A DNA stretch of 64,000 bases from Myroides profundi (lineage in GTDB: Bacteria; Bacteroidota; Bacteroidia; Flavobacteriales; Flavobacteriaceae), in the NCBI RefSeq assembly GCF_000833025.1, contig NZ_CP010817.1:3968001-4032000 (forward strand), given 5' to 3'. A program made the position numbers and the translations under genes. The notes below the pieces were generated by a model. The model did not search any database. It was not told the origin of the DNA and was given only the letters and a program-made list of their open reading frames with translations. Positions 21,969 through 31,137 of the stretch are shown here, piece by piece (positions within the stretch are counted from its first letter, which is position 1; every line of letters begins with the position of its first letter).

Positions 21969-23803
21969 TATGACTGTTGCTTTTCGCTTTTGTTATTTTC
22001 TTCTTGAATCTTTCTTTCAAGTTCTGCTTCGAATTCTTCCATTACAGGTTTCACTGTGCTTTCTGGTAGATCAGCAATCTTGATATACATCAGACCATCT
22101 ATAGCATTATTAAACAATGGATCGACATTAAAAGCAATCACCTTTGCATTCTGCTTAATGTATTTTTTAATCAATACAGGCAATCTTAACTTTCCTGGTT
22201 CTACATCCTCGATGATCTTATCGAATTTATTTAAATCAGAATCTGTCTCACTAAAGATTAAATCTTTCTCACTATCCTTAAGATTTACTTTATATTCCAT
22301 CTTAGGAGTAACATACTGGGCAATATAAGGATCAAAATAATGTGATCTCATAAACTCAATCATTAATGATTTAGAGAAATCAGAGAACTGATTACTAATA
22401 CTCACTCCACCGATTAAGTACTTGTGCTCAGGATATCTCAATGTAGTATGTACAATACCTTTCCACAATAAGAATAGAGGCATTGGTTTTTGTTGATACT
22501 CTTTAATAATAAAAGCTCTACCCATCTCTATAGACTGAGACATCATCGGATAAAGCTCAGATTCGAAGCGGAACAACTCATTTAGATAGAACCCATTGAT
22601 TCCATATTTCTTATAAATCTCTGTCCCTAATCCCATACGATATGCTCCACAAATCTGTTGAGTATCATTATCCCATAAGAACATATGGTGATAATACTTA
22701 TCGTATTGGTCTAAGTCTAGTTCATTATTCGTTCCCTCCCCTACTTGTCTAAACGTAATTTCTCTTAAACGTCCTAATTCTATTAGGATTGTTGGTATTA
22801 GATCTGATTTACACAAGAATATCTCGTAATTCTTACTCTGTAATAATCTATAATCACCTTCTCTCAGCGTATTAATCTCTTCTAAAATCTTCTCTACTGG
22901 CTGTGCCTCAATAATATCTTTCACGCTTTTTGGTAATTTGAAATTAAATGATGGTACTTTAATCCATTTACGTATATCTTCATCCTTATATGCATTAGAC
23001 AATAAGTATGTTTTAAAACGCAGGAAGTTACCATAATCATTTATATCATAGTGTTCACTTTGTTCTTCTACTGATATTGGTCTACCTATCCTTACTTTGA
23101 TCACTCTATTTTTTTGAGTCAATAGTTCAGAAGGCAGTTTAGCTGTACGTAACGTAGGATTTATCTGAGACAAGAAATAGAATAACTTACTATTTGTTGC
23201 ATGAAAATAAATAGGCACTACAGGTACATTTGCTTTCTTTATCAATTTAATAGCTCCTTCTTCCCAAGGTTTATCTACGATAAGTTTATCATCTTTATAC
23301 GTAGACACTTCCCCTGCTGGGAATATCCCTAGAGGCTTTCCATCACTTAAATGTCTTAAAGTATCTTTTAATCCTATAACGCTTGATTTAACATCCTTAT
23401 TGTTCTCAAAAGGATTCACAGGCATAATATAAGGCTTTAATGGCTCTATGCGATGTAATAAGAAGTTAGCGATAATTTTAAAATCAGGATCATGCTCTAA
23501 CATCAGTTTAAGCAATAGAATACCGTCTATCCCTCCTAGTGGATGGTTAGAAATAGTTATATAAGGCCCTTTCTTAGGCAGTCTTTTAAGTTCTTCTGGA
23601 TCTATTTCAAATTCAATTTGAAATTCTTCTAAGATAGCATTTAAAAAATCTAGATTAGACAAATGCTTATTGCGGTCGTAAATTTTATTTAACGTAGTGA
23701 TTTTAAGCGTCTTCATCAACATCCACCCTGTAAAGGTTCCTAAAAAACCATACTTATCTACGTTAATTGCCTTTGCTACTTCTTTCGCCGTTACTAACCC
23801 CAT
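21968..23803 (-). CDS. Bifunctional acyltransferase, LPLAT plus GNAT-like domains (OlsF-like)
   Basis: A 611-residue two-domain protein. The N-terminal half (about 70-260) is a lysophospholipid acyltransferase: YITISNHPLGGIDG holds the catalytic His87 and Asp93, and FPAGEVSTYKDDKL is the acceptor block. The spacing is H-X5-D rather than the usual H-X4-D. The C-terminal half (about 300-600) resembles OlsB-like N-acyltransferases: LGRLREITFRQVGEGT, DQYDKYYHHMFLWDN and GAYRMGLG. The order matches OlsF, which in Flavobacterium johnsoniae makes ornithine/glycine aminolipids, so a membrane aminolipid role is inferred. No N-terminal membrane segment is obvious. Confidence 0.75.
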   Translation of the reverse strand: MGLVTAKEVAKAINVDKYGFLGTFTGWMLMKTLKITTLNKIYDRNKHLSNLDFLNAILEEFQIEFEIDPEELKRLPKKGPYITISNHPLGGIDGILLLKLMLEHDPDFKIIANFLLHRIEPLKPYIMPVNPFENNKDVKSSVIGLKDTLRHLSDGKPLGIFPAGEVSTYKDDKLIVDKPWEEGAIKLIKKANVPVVPIYFHATNSKLFYFLSQINPTLRTAKLPSELLTQKNRVIKVRIGRPISVEEQSEHYDINDYGNFLRFKTYLLSNAYKDEDIRKWIKVPSFNFKLPKSVKDIIEAQPVEKILEEINTLREGDYRLLQSKNYEIFLCKSDLIPTILIELGRLREITFRQVGEGTNNELDLDQYDKYYHHMFLWDNDTQQICGAYRMGLGTEIYKKYGINGFYLNELFRFESELYPMMSQSIEMGRAFIIKEYQQKPMPLFLLWKGIVHTTLRYPEHKYLIGGVSISNQFSDFSKSLMIEFMRSHYFDPYIAQYVTPKMEYKVNLKDSEKDLIFSETDSDLNKFDKIIEDVEPGKLRLPVLIKKYIKQNAKVIAFNVDPLFNNAIDGLMYIKIADLPESTVKPVMEEFEAELERKIQEENNKSEKQQS

Positions 23804-23825
23804 TAAAATTCAAAATTAAGTAATA

Positions 23826-23833
23826 CAAATATA
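23826..23833 (-). promoter_or_regulatory. -7 promoter element of the acyltransferase gene
   Basis: TATATTTG on the minus strand, 22 nt before the ATG at 23803. Confidence 0.5.
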
Positions 23834-23962
23834 CTAAAATCTTCAGCTATTCCATTTTATTTTGTCAGACTAGTACTATTATTCATAAAAAAGAAATTAC
23901 AAAATATATAAATAACTGATTAAAACAAAGATAAGATATTAAATCAAAAAATATATTTTTTA

Positions 23963-23970
23963 TATTTTTG
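23963..23970 (+). promoter_or_regulatory. -7 promoter element of xth
   Basis: TATTTTTG, an exact TAnnTTTG match, 27 nt before the xth ATG, divergent from the acyltransferase promoter. Confidence 0.5.
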
Positions 23971-23997
23971 ATTTTTTAAACTACATACTCATTTTAT

Positions 23998-24762
23998 ATG
24001 AAGATAATCTCGTATAACGTAAATGGAATACGTGCTGCTATAAACAAAGGATTTATAGAATGGATTCAAGAAGAGAATCCTGACATTATATGTCTACAAG
24101 AAATTAAAGCAAAAGAAGATCAAATACCTGTAGCAGATATTCTAGCTGCTGGGTATCCATACCAATACTATTATTCTGCTCAGAAAGCAGGGTATAGCGG
24201 AGTAGCTGTCTTGTGTAAGCAAGAGCCTAAAAACGTAGTATTCGGAACAGGTATAGACTATATGGACTTCGAAGGTAGAAACTTAAGAGTAGATTATGAC
24301 GATATCTCTGTGATGTCTCTATACCTACCGTCTGCCTCTAATATAGAGAGACTAGACTTTAAATATCAGTATATGGATGACTTCTTCAGCTATATCGATA
24401 ACCTAAAGAAAGAGATTCCAAACCTAGTGATCTGTGGAGACTATAATATTTGTCACCAAGCTATCGACATCCATGACCCTGTGCGCAATGCTAAAGTATC
24501 AGGTTTCTTGCCAGAAGAACGTGCATGGTTAGACAAGTTCATCAACAATGGTTTTATAGACAGCTTCCGTATGTTCAACCAAGAGCCACATAACTACAGC
24601 TGGTGGACATACAGAGCGAATGCTCGTAATAATAATAAAGGGTGGAGAATAGACTATCACTTAGTGACAGAGAATATGAGAAGCAAGATAAAACATGCGA
24701 CTATACTACCTGATGTAAAGCACTCTGATCACTGCCCAATACTTGTAGAGATAGACGCATAA
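23998..24762 (+). CDS. xth: Exodeoxyribonuclease III (AP endonuclease)
   Basis: A 254-residue Mg2+-dependent AP endonuclease/3' exonuclease of base-excision repair. Family residues are in order: Asn7 in SYNVNGIRAA, Glu35 in CLQEIK, the Asp/Asn pair in GDYNICH, the Trp/Arg block WWTYRANARNNNKGWRIDYHL, and the C-terminal Asp-His in HSDHCPI. It precedes an OmpA-like lipoprotein gene by 31 nt; the two may share a promoter but have no evident functional link. Confidence 0.94.
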   Translation: MKIISYNVNGIRAAINKGFIEWIQEENPDIICLQEIKAKEDQIPVADILAAGYPYQYYYSAQKAGYSGVAVLCKQEPKNVVFGTGIDYMDFEGRNLRVDYDDISVMSLYLPSASNIERLDFKYQYMDDFFSYIDNLKKEIPNLVICGDYNICHQAIDIHDPVRNAKVSGFLPEERAWLDKFINNGFIDSFRMFNQEPHNYSWWTYRANARNNNKGWRIDYHLVTENMRSKIKHATILPDVKHSDHCPILVEIDA

Positions 24763-24793
24763 CCCCTATTTCCCCTTAATAAAACAACAAACT

Positions 24794-25699
24794 ATGTCAA
24801 TTAAAAAGATTAGCCTAGGCTTATTAGCGCTTACCATGTTATCATCATGTGTGACACGCAAGTTATACAATGAACTAGATCAACAGTACAAAGATGCATT
24901 AGCCGAAAACGAACAGCTAAGTAGTGAATTAGACCTTATGAACAGTTCTAATACAGATTTAGAAAATATCAAAAGACAACTAGCTGCTCAGTTAAAAGAA
25001 CTTCAACAAGAGAGAAGTAATCTTAACGCTGAAATCGCTGCTGCACAGAACAAACTAAGAGACCTAGAAAGTTCTTATAACAATCTAGAGAAGCACAGTG
25101 AAGAAACACTAAAAGCAGAAGCTGCTAGACTAGCTAAAGCCAAAACGGAACTAGAAGAGAAATCAAGACGTGTAGCTGAGCTAGAAAGTATCTTAGCGGC
25201 TAATGATAAACAGATGCGTACTCTAAAAGACAATCTATCTAATGCCCTAAACGCATTCGAAGGTAGAGGACTGACTATCGAACAAAAAAATGGACGTGTC
25301 TATGTCTCTATGGAAAACAAATTGTTATTTAAATCTGGTAGCTGGACGATCAGTGATGAAGGAAAAGAGGCAGTAGTAGAGCTAGGCAAGGTATTAGCGG
25401 ACAACCCCGATATCACAGTACTGATAGAAGGACATACAGATAATGATAAGATATTAGGTAATCTAGGAGATGGCGTGAAGACCAATTGGGACTTATCTAC
25501 TAAACGATCTTTAACTATCGTATCTATTCTAGAGCAAACACCCAATATAGATAAGAGAAATCTTACAGCTGCTGGTAGAAGTGAATATGCTCCGCTAGCA
25601 AGTAACAACACTGCTGAGGGCAAAGCGAAGAACAGACGTATAGAAGTTATCTTAACTCCTAATCTGGATAAAATCAACTCTATGCTGAATCAGTTATAG
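24794..25699 (+). CDS. OmpA-family lipoprotein with coiled coil
   Basis: A 301-residue envelope protein. The signal ends in lipobox LSSC (Cys19). Residues about 25-155 are a long coiled coil rich in Glu, Leu and Lys. The C-terminal OmpA peptidoglycan-binding domain (about 170-290) contains LLFKSGSWTISDEGKEAV, IEGHTDNDK and the closing KAKNRRIEVIL. It presumably tethers the outer membrane to peptidoglycan. A strong terminator follows. Confidence 0.9.
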   Translation: MSIKKISLGLLALTMLSSCVTRKLYNELDQQYKDALAENEQLSSELDLMNSSNTDLENIKRQLAAQLKELQQERSNLNAEIAAAQNKLRDLESSYNNLEKHSEETLKAEAARLAKAKTELEEKSRRVAELESILAANDKQMRTLKDNLSNALNAFEGRGLTIEQKNGRVYVSMENKLLFKSGSWTISDEGKEAVVELGKVLADNPDITVLIEGHTDNDKILGNLGDGVKTNWDLSTKRSLTIVSILEQTPNIDKRNLTAAGRSEYAPLASNNTAEGKAKNRRIEVILTPNLDKINSMLNQL

Positions 25700-25727
25700 T
25701 AATAACAGAAGATATAAAGTACCCTCT

Positions 25728-25760
25728 AAAAGGTGAGATGTAGAACATCTCACCTTTTTT
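25728..25760 (+). terminator. Terminator of the OmpA-like gene
   Basis: AGGTGAGATGT/ACATCTCACCT perfect 11-bp stem, 3-nt loop, six T. Confidence 0.9.
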
Positions 25761-25936
25761 CATACCCTCACACTACCCTCTCTTTTTACTTCACTAAATT
25801 TTCAACAGTTTATAGTTTTCTTAGGTAATTTCTCTAAAAAAATAGTTACTTTTCACACACATTAGCAGTCCTTATTTGTATTTGTCTGCTATAATGTTTA
25901 TATTAAAACAGCTATAAATATAAAAGCCATAATTAC

Positions 25937-27280
25937 ATGATGATTAATAACTATCTAGTTACTAATATTGATACGATTATCGACCCTCAAAATTTTAATA
26001 AACTATACCAATGGTTCTATAATCTACTGGACTTCTTAAGTCTATCAGAATATGCTACCCATGTAGTGACAGCAATTCTGTTACTAACGTCTTTTACGAT
26101 CTGTATGTTCATTTTAGATTATATTCTAAAGAACTTTTTTATAGTTTTAGTAAAGACTTTTAGTTCTAAGACTAAAACGACGTTTGATGACTTATTAGTA
26201 GAGAATAAATTCTTTCACAATGTTACACACTTAATTCCGATTGCCTTAGCGAAGATCTTATTTCCGATATTCTTTTTAGGCTTTCCGAACCTAACGAAGT
26301 TTGTGATGTCAGTGACAGATATCTTAGTCACAGTAGCCTTGACCTTAGTGATTCGATCTACTATACGCAGTATACGCGACTACCTAAAGAGCAAGCCACG
26401 CCTAGCAGACAAACCTCTAGATAGCTATGCACAGGTATCTAGCATACTAGTCTATTTCTTCTCTGGAATTATTATATTCTCTATCATCACAGGTACAGAC
26501 CCTATCAAATTCTTAATCTCATTAGGAGCTGCCTCTGCTATCCTTATATTAGTCTTTAAAGATACCATTATGGGATTCGTAGCGAGTATTCAAGTTTCTT
26601 CTAATGATATGGTGCGTGTAGGAGACTGGATAGAGATGGCTAAGTATGGCGCAGATGGTACAGTACTAGAGATGAACCTAAGTACGGTGAAGGTGCAGAA
26701 CTTTGACAAGACAATCACCACCATACCGACTCACCTTCTGATCAGTGACTCATTTAAAAACTATAGAGGAATGCAGACTTCTGGAGGTAGAAGGATTAAG
26801 AGAAGTATCAATATTAAAATCTCTTCTATCCGCTATCTAGAGAAGGATGAAATAGAACTACTTAAAAAGATACAACTATTAGCTCCGTATATAGAAGAAC
26901 GCCAAAAAGAAATAGAAGAATACAACGAGAAAACACAAGCTGATCAATCTATGCCTATCAATGGACGTAGAATAACGAATATAGGAATGTTTAGAGCGTA
27001 TGTAACAAGATACATACAGCAGAACCCTAATATTCACAAAGAATATCCTCTGATGGTAAGGCATCTACAGCCTACAGAGCACGGGCTACCGATAGAGATA
27101 TACACCTTCACGAATACCACTGTATGGGCAGTATATGAGAATATCATGGCAGATATATTCGACCACGTATTAGCCGCTGTAGATTATTTCCACCTAGATG
27201 TATTCGAATTGCCTTCTTCTGATGACGTAAGACATTTCATACAGAACAGTACTACTAATCATGATTCGTTTGGTAACTAA
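25937..27280 (+). CDS. Mechanosensitive ion channel, MscS superfamily, YbdG/MscM type
   Basis: A 447-residue inner-membrane protein. Several hydrophobic segments lie in the first 200 residues; the pore helix and beta domain follow. It is strikingly close to E. coli YbdG as I recall it: SLGAASAILILVFKDTIMGFVAS, then SSNDMVRVGDWIEMAKYGADGTVLEM, then VKVQNFDKTITTIPTHLLISDSFKNYRGM. YbdG mediates the small MscM conductance in hypo-osmotic shock. No exact -7 element was found. A weak hairpin (about 27304-27322) follows before the xseB-side terminator. Confidence 0.92.
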   Translation: MMINNYLVTNIDTIIDPQNFNKLYQWFYNLLDFLSLSEYATHVVTAILLLTSFTICMFILDYILKNFFIVLVKTFSSKTKTTFDDLLVENKFFHNVTHLIPIALAKILFPIFFLGFPNLTKFVMSVTDILVTVALTLVIRSTIRSIRDYLKSKPRLADKPLDSYAQVSSILVYFFSGIIIFSIITGTDPIKFLISLGAASAILILVFKDTIMGFVASIQVSSNDMVRVGDWIEMAKYGADGTVLEMNLSTVKVQNFDKTITTIPTHLLISDSFKNYRGMQTSGGRRIKRSINIKISSIRYLEKDEIELLKKIQLLAPYIEERQKEIEEYNEKTQADQSMPINGRRITNIGMFRAYVTRYIQQNPNIHKEYPLMVRHLQPTEHGLPIEIYTFTNTTVWAVYENIMADIFDHVLAAVDYFHLDVFELPSSDDVRHFIQNSTTNHDSFGN

Positions 27281-27372
27281 GAATACTTATTACCATGATT
27301 ATAACAGGTCGCTATAGCCTGTCTTCTCTTAGACATGAAAGAAAGACTTAAGTATAGCACACTACATACGAT

Positions 27373-27411
27373 GAACACGGTCATGGAGTATCTTTATGGC
27401 CGTGTTCTTAT
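27373..27411. terminator. Hairpin terminator between the mechanosensitive channel gene and xseB
   Basis: GAACACGGTCAT pairs with ATGGCCGTGTTC (one wobble) around an 11-nt loop, followed on the plus strand by CTTATTTTAT. It lies just beyond the xseB stop, so it may end both genes. Confidence 0.65.
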
Positions 27412-27412
27412 T

Positions 27413-27607
27413 TTATAATCCTAGTTTTTCTATAATGCCTTCTACTTGTTGTTCTGTAGTTGTCAATTTCTCTTTACAGAACACTATTAGTTTAGATGCG
27501 CGTTCTACTTTGCTCGCTAGTTCATCTACAGTCACTTCATCATTCTTTAAATCATTCAGAATTGCTTCTAATTCTAAAGCGGCTTTTTCATAAGTAAGTT
27601 GTTCCAT
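27413..27607 (-). CDS. xseB: Exodeoxyribonuclease VII small subunit
   Basis: A 64-residue helical protein, typical for XseB: LTYEKAALELEAILNDLKNDEVTVDELASKVERASKLIVFCKEKL. It wraps around the XseA stalk. It overlaps the xseA 3' end by 34 nt in another frame, the usual coupled arrangement. Confidence 0.93.
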   Translation of the reverse strand: MEQLTYEKAALELEAILNDLKNDEVTVDELASKVERASKLIVFCKEKLTTTEQQVEGIIEKLGL

Positions 27608-29055
27608 TGCTTCACTTCTTTTATTTCTGCTAATATAATTCTATACTTCTTATTATAGATTGCTATCTCTAGCTCATCTCCTATATTTAATTCTTTGTGT
27701 TCATTCAACAGTTGTCCATTGTGCATCACGATCGCAAACCCTTTCCTTAGAATAGAACTCAGGTCATACGCTGTTGTAATCTCTTCGAAAGTAACTAATC
27801 GCACACGTTCTTTCTTCAACTGTCCTTTTGCTTGATAGACCAGTTTCTCTAGCGAAGTATTCAGTTGTTGTTGATGCACATCGATACACTGTTGTGCTAA
27901 ATAAGCCACTAGCTTCGTTTTTTCTTTTAGCGTCTGATTTTCTTTACCTGTTATGCGTTGAGCCCGATAGGAGATAGACTGCGTTGCACTCTCTATAAAC
28001 GACTCTTCTGTATGAAGGCGTTTTCTCACCTCTGTTATCAGTCTGTTGGATAACGTACCTAGTTCTTGCTTTTTTTGTTTGGCTTGTGCCACACCATATA
28101 ACCTTATCTCCTTCTCCGCTACTTCTAGCTTATGCTGTTCTATAGTGATATTCTGTTTATAAGACTGTATAATACCTTCATACATCCTACTGATATCCGT
28201 ATAGAACAGAGCAGTTCGCTCCACGATATAAGCCGCTACGGCACTCGGCGTTTTAAAATAGTGATTAGCCACAAAGTCAGCTAACGAACTATCAGTCTCA
28301 TGTCCTATCCCAGTAAATACTGGTGTATGGCTCATGGCTAGCGTCACTGCTAACTCGTAGTGATTAAACACATCTAAGTCTAGCGCAGATCCTCCCCCTC
28401 TAATCAGCACGATCACATCATACGCATCTGACTCTATCTGACTCAGCGCCTCTTGTATAGACGCTACAGCCCCATCACCCTGCACTTGACAGTCATAGTG
28501 ATCTATATGATAGACGAAATTATACTCGTTCTCCTCTAGTTGTTTTATAAAATCGGCATGCCCCGCTGTCCCCTTAGAACTTACTAAGGCTATGCGCTGA
28601 AGCACAGCAGGTAGATACAGTTCTTTATTCTTCTGATGATACCCCTTCTCTACTAACTTTCTGAGGTTCTCCTGCTTTATGCGTTCTACCTCCCCTAATG
28701 AGTAAGACAAGTCTATCCGATGTATATTAATAGACATCCCGTATAGATTACTAAACGTGACTTCGCAGTAACACATGATCTCAGCCCCATTCTTCAGTAT
28801 CTCATTCGCATTCTCTCCTAAGGTTTTTTTGATCACATAGGCATTAGATTGCCAGATATTCGCACGACACTTGGCTAACACTACTCCATCTTTATTCTCT
28901 ACGAGTTCTAGATAGAGATGTCCCTTACGGTCTTCCTTTAGCTGACCTATCTCTGCCCTTAGCCAAAAGTAGTTATTCGATATAGCCTTATCTACTATAT
29001 CCTTCACTCTATAGAGGATAGTGCTCAGTCGATAATACTTATTGTCTATATACAT
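27574..29055 (-). CDS. xseA: Exodeoxyribonuclease VII large subunit
   Basis: A 493-residue nuclease subunit degrading single-stranded DNA from both ends. The N-terminal OB fold (about 20-110) includes NNYFWLRAEIGQLKEDRKGHLYLELVE. The catalytic region shows ALVSSKGTAGHADFIKQL, VIVLIRGGGSALDLDVFNHYELAVTLA and PVFTGIGHETDSSLADFVANHYFKTPSAVAAYIV. A long coiled stalk follows (about 285-440). A TTG at 29094 would extend it, but the -7 element TATTTTTG overlaps that TTG, so the ATG at 29055 is preferred. Confidence 0.94.
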   Translation of the reverse strand: MYIDNKYYRLSTILYRVKDIVDKAISNNYFWLRAEIGQLKEDRKGHLYLELVENKDGVVLAKCRANIWQSNAYVIKKTLGENANEILKNGAEIMCYCEVTFSNLYGMSINIHRIDLSYSLGEVERIKQENLRKLVEKGYHQKNKELYLPAVLQRIALVSSKGTAGHADFIKQLEENEYNFVYHIDHYDCQVQGDGAVASIQEALSQIESDAYDVIVLIRGGGSALDLDVFNHYELAVTLAMSHTPVFTGIGHETDSSLADFVANHYFKTPSAVAAYIVERTALFYTDISRMYEGIIQSYKQNITIEQHKLEVAEKEIRLYGVAQAKQKKQELGTLSNRLITEVRKRLHTEESFIESATQSISYRAQRITGKENQTLKEKTKLVAYLAQQCIDVHQQQLNTSLEKLVYQAKGQLKKERVRLVTFEEITTAYDLSSILRKGFAIVMHNGQLLNEHKELNIGDELEIAIYNKKYRIILAEIKEVKQWNNLLMKKPL

Positions 29056-29083
29056 CTGTTTAAAATCTAGAAACTCTTTAGAC

Positions 29084-29091
29084 CAAAAATA
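29084..29091 (-). promoter_or_regulatory. -7 promoter element of xseA
   Basis: TATTTTTG on the minus strand, 28 nt before the ATG at 29055. Confidence 0.55.
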
Positions 29092-29302
29092 CAATCTTTA
29101 TTAAGATATCTAAACGAAATTCACGGTCATCGTTTCTCATTATTACATTTATGAATAGCACAAAAATAGCTCCGAAATAAGTCTAAAGTGCCCTATTGGG
29201 CAGAATTGCTATAATTTATAACAACTCCTTGCTTACATCTCCCCTTTTCAACAGAATTACAACTTCATTCTTTGAGTCTAGTCCTTGTGATTATTATTTG
29301 CT

Positions 29303-29400
29303 AGGCTATTGATCGGTAGGTGGTCGGCTTATTTATAGTACTTTTTAGCCGACCACATACCTATCACATGCCGACCACAAGCCGACCACCCCTATAAAAA
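29303..29400. repeat. Dispersed intergenic repeat, copy A
   Basis: Three GCCGACCAC motifs begin at 29348, 29370 and 29381 (offsets 0, 22, 33). GTGGTCGGCT (29320-29329) is the perfect inverse of AGCCGACCAC (29347-29356), giving a 10-bp hairpin. A TAGGCTAT begins near 29303 and an ATAAAAA tract ends the element. A second copy with the same offsets lies at about 53289-53377. Confidence 0.75.
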
Positions 29401-29466
29401 CATAAAAAACACAATATCATACTCATACTTAATCGCATAATATTCTTTTAATCAGTATAACTTTTT

Positions 29467-29474
29467 TATCTTTG
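29467..29474 (+). promoter_or_regulatory. -7 promoter element of dut
   Basis: TATCTTTG, an exact match, 20 nt before the dut ATG. Confidence 0.6.
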
Positions 29475-29494
29475 TTATCCATTAAAAAATAGAT

Positions 29495-29932
29495 ATGACT
29501 ACCGTAAAAATCATCAATAAATCTAAACATTCATTGCCGAATTATGAGACGAATCAGTCTGCAGGTATGGATCTTAGAGCGAACTTAGAAGAACCTATCA
29601 CGCTAAACTCTCTAGAGAGAGCCATCGTACCTACAGGTCTATTTATAGAACTACCTGAGGGATACGAAGCACAGATCAGACCTAGAAGTGGATTAGCTGC
29701 AAAAAGAGGAATCACTTTACTAAATAGCCCTGGTACTATTGATGCTGATTATAGAGGTGAAATAGGTATTATCTTAGTCAATCTGTCAAAAGAACCTTTC
29801 GTGATAGAGAACGGGGAGCGCATTGCTCAAATGGTAATCGCTAAATACGAACAAATCCAATGGCAACCTGTAGAAGTACTTACTGATACAGAGAGAGGTG
29901 CTGGAGGTTTTGGGAGCACTGGAGTAAAATAG
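29495..29932 (+). CDS. dut: dUTP diphosphatase
   Basis: A 145-residue trimeric dUTPase, hydrolysing dUTP to dUMP and PPi. All five family motifs can be read: [51 protein letters not shown], and the C-terminal [10 protein letters not shown]. Start and length are typical. The nucleotidyltransferase gene follows 26 nt downstream and probably shares the transcript. Confidence 0.97.
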   Translation: MTTVKIINKSKHSLPNYETNQSAGMDLRANLEEPITLNSLERAIVPTGLFIELPEGYEAQIRPRSGLAAKRGITLLNSPGTIDADYRGEIGIILVNLSKEPFVIENGERIAQMVIAKYEQIQWQPVEVLTDTERGAGGFGSTGVK

Positions 29933-29958
29933 ATATTGTAATATAAAGATATTAGAAA

Positions 29959-30969
29959 ATGAAAATTATTGTACCAATGGCTGGTCGTGGGTCTAGACTT
30001 CGTCCTCACACATTAACTGTACCTAAACCATTAATCCCTATCGCTGGGAAACCAATTGTACACCGATTAGTAGAAGACATCGCTAAAGTTCTTAACGATA
30101 CGATAGATGAGATTGCATTTATCATCCACGAGAGCTTTGGAAAAAAAGTAGAAGAAGACTTAATCGCTATCGCTGCTAAACTAGGAGCGAAAGGGACAAT
30201 CTGCTATCAAAACGAAGCTCTAGGAACTGCTCATGCTATCCTATGTGCTAAAGAAGCTATGCAAGGGCCTATCGTGGTAGCGTATGCAGATACGTTATTC
30301 CGCGCTGACTTTAACCTAGAGAAAGACGCTGACAGCGTTATCTGGGTAAAACAAGTAGAAGATCCTAGCGCATTCGGTGTAGTACAACTAAATGATAAAA
30401 ACGACATCGTAGATTTCGTAGAGAAGCCTAAAGAGTTTGTATCTGATCTAGCGATCATCGGTATCTACTACTTTAAAAGTGGTGAAACGTTGCGCAAAGA
30501 ATTAGAGTACTTACTAGATAATAATATTATCAAAGGAGGCGAATACCAACTAACAGACGCTCTAGAGAATATGAAGCAAAAAGGAATGCGCTTCGTACCT
30601 GGTCAGGTAGATGAGTGGATGGACTGTGGTAATAAAAATGTAACTGTAGATACGAATAACAGAATGTTAGGCTTCTTAGAACAAGAGAACGCTAACTATG
30701 TATCTGATAATGTAGTGCTAGAGAACAGTACGATCATCCGTCCATGTTATATCGGAGAGAATGTAGTATTAGTGAATACGACTGTAGGACCTAATGTATC
30801 TCTAGGAGACAACTGTAAAGTAGAAAATGCTACTATCAAAAACAGTCTTATCCAAACAAACTCTACAATCAGAAATGCAAATCTAGATAATGCTATGGTG
30901 GGTAACCATGCTACTTATGACGGTAAGCATACGAGTATCAGTATCGGAGACTACTCTGTACTAGACTAA
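29959..30969 (+). CDS. Sugar-phosphate nucleotidyltransferase
   Basis: A 336-residue NDP-sugar pyrophosphorylase. The N-terminal Rossmann-like domain carries GRGSRLRPHTLTVPKPLIPIAGKP (about 9-32), the metal-binding Asp in VVAYADTLF, and VEKPKEF. The C-terminal part (about 240-336) is a left-handed beta-helix of hexapeptide-like repeats (VLENSTIIRPCYIGENVVL and following). Glucose-1-phosphate thymidylyl- and mannose-1-phosphate guanylyl-type activities are both compatible. In Bacteroidota it commonly sits next to dut. It ends at a strong terminator. Confidence 0.85.
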   Translation: MKIIVPMAGRGSRLRPHTLTVPKPLIPIAGKPIVHRLVEDIAKVLNDTIDEIAFIIHESFGKKVEEDLIAIAAKLGAKGTICYQNEALGTAHAILCAKEAMQGPIVVAYADTLFRADFNLEKDADSVIWVKQVEDPSAFGVVQLNDKNDIVDFVEKPKEFVSDLAIIGIYYFKSGETLRKELEYLLDNNIIKGGEYQLTDALENMKQKGMRFVPGQVDEWMDCGNKNVTVDTNNRMLGFLEQENANYVSDNVVLENSTIIRPCYIGENVVLVNTTVGPNVSLGDNCKVENATIKNSLIQTNSTIRNANLDNAMVGNHATYDGKHTSISIGDYSVLD

Positions 30970-31063
30970 ATCATGATATAGACGTCTCCTGTATATACTG
31001 TTGATATATCTATTTGACTATATCTTCATCCTTATTTAATACAGGAACAGACGCTAAAATATT

Positions 31064-31102
31064 AAATCCGTTTTAAACTTTATTTAAAACGGATTTTTTT
31101 TA
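31064..31102 (+). terminator. Terminator of the dut-nucleotidyltransferase unit
   Basis: AAATCCGTTTTAAA/TTTAAAACGGATTT, a perfect 14-bp stem with a 5-nt loop, then a T-run. Confidence 0.9.
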
Positions 31103-31137
31103 TCTATCTTGCTACTATAAAATAGTTTTAGACGATT

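Larger units (their letters stand above)
29056..29494. other. Divergent intergenic region between xseA and dut
   Basis: About 440 nt without a gene. It holds the xseA -7 element (29084-29091), a repeat element with three GCCGACCA motifs and a 10-bp hairpin (29303-29400), and the dut promoter (29467-29474). The remaining sequence is AT-rich and featureless. Confidence 0.65.

Noticed and set aside
29348..29389. GCCGACCA repeats considered as a CRISPR array
   Set aside because: Only three short units at unequal spacing (22 and 11), no cas genes, and the spacer-like sequences are similar in both copies.
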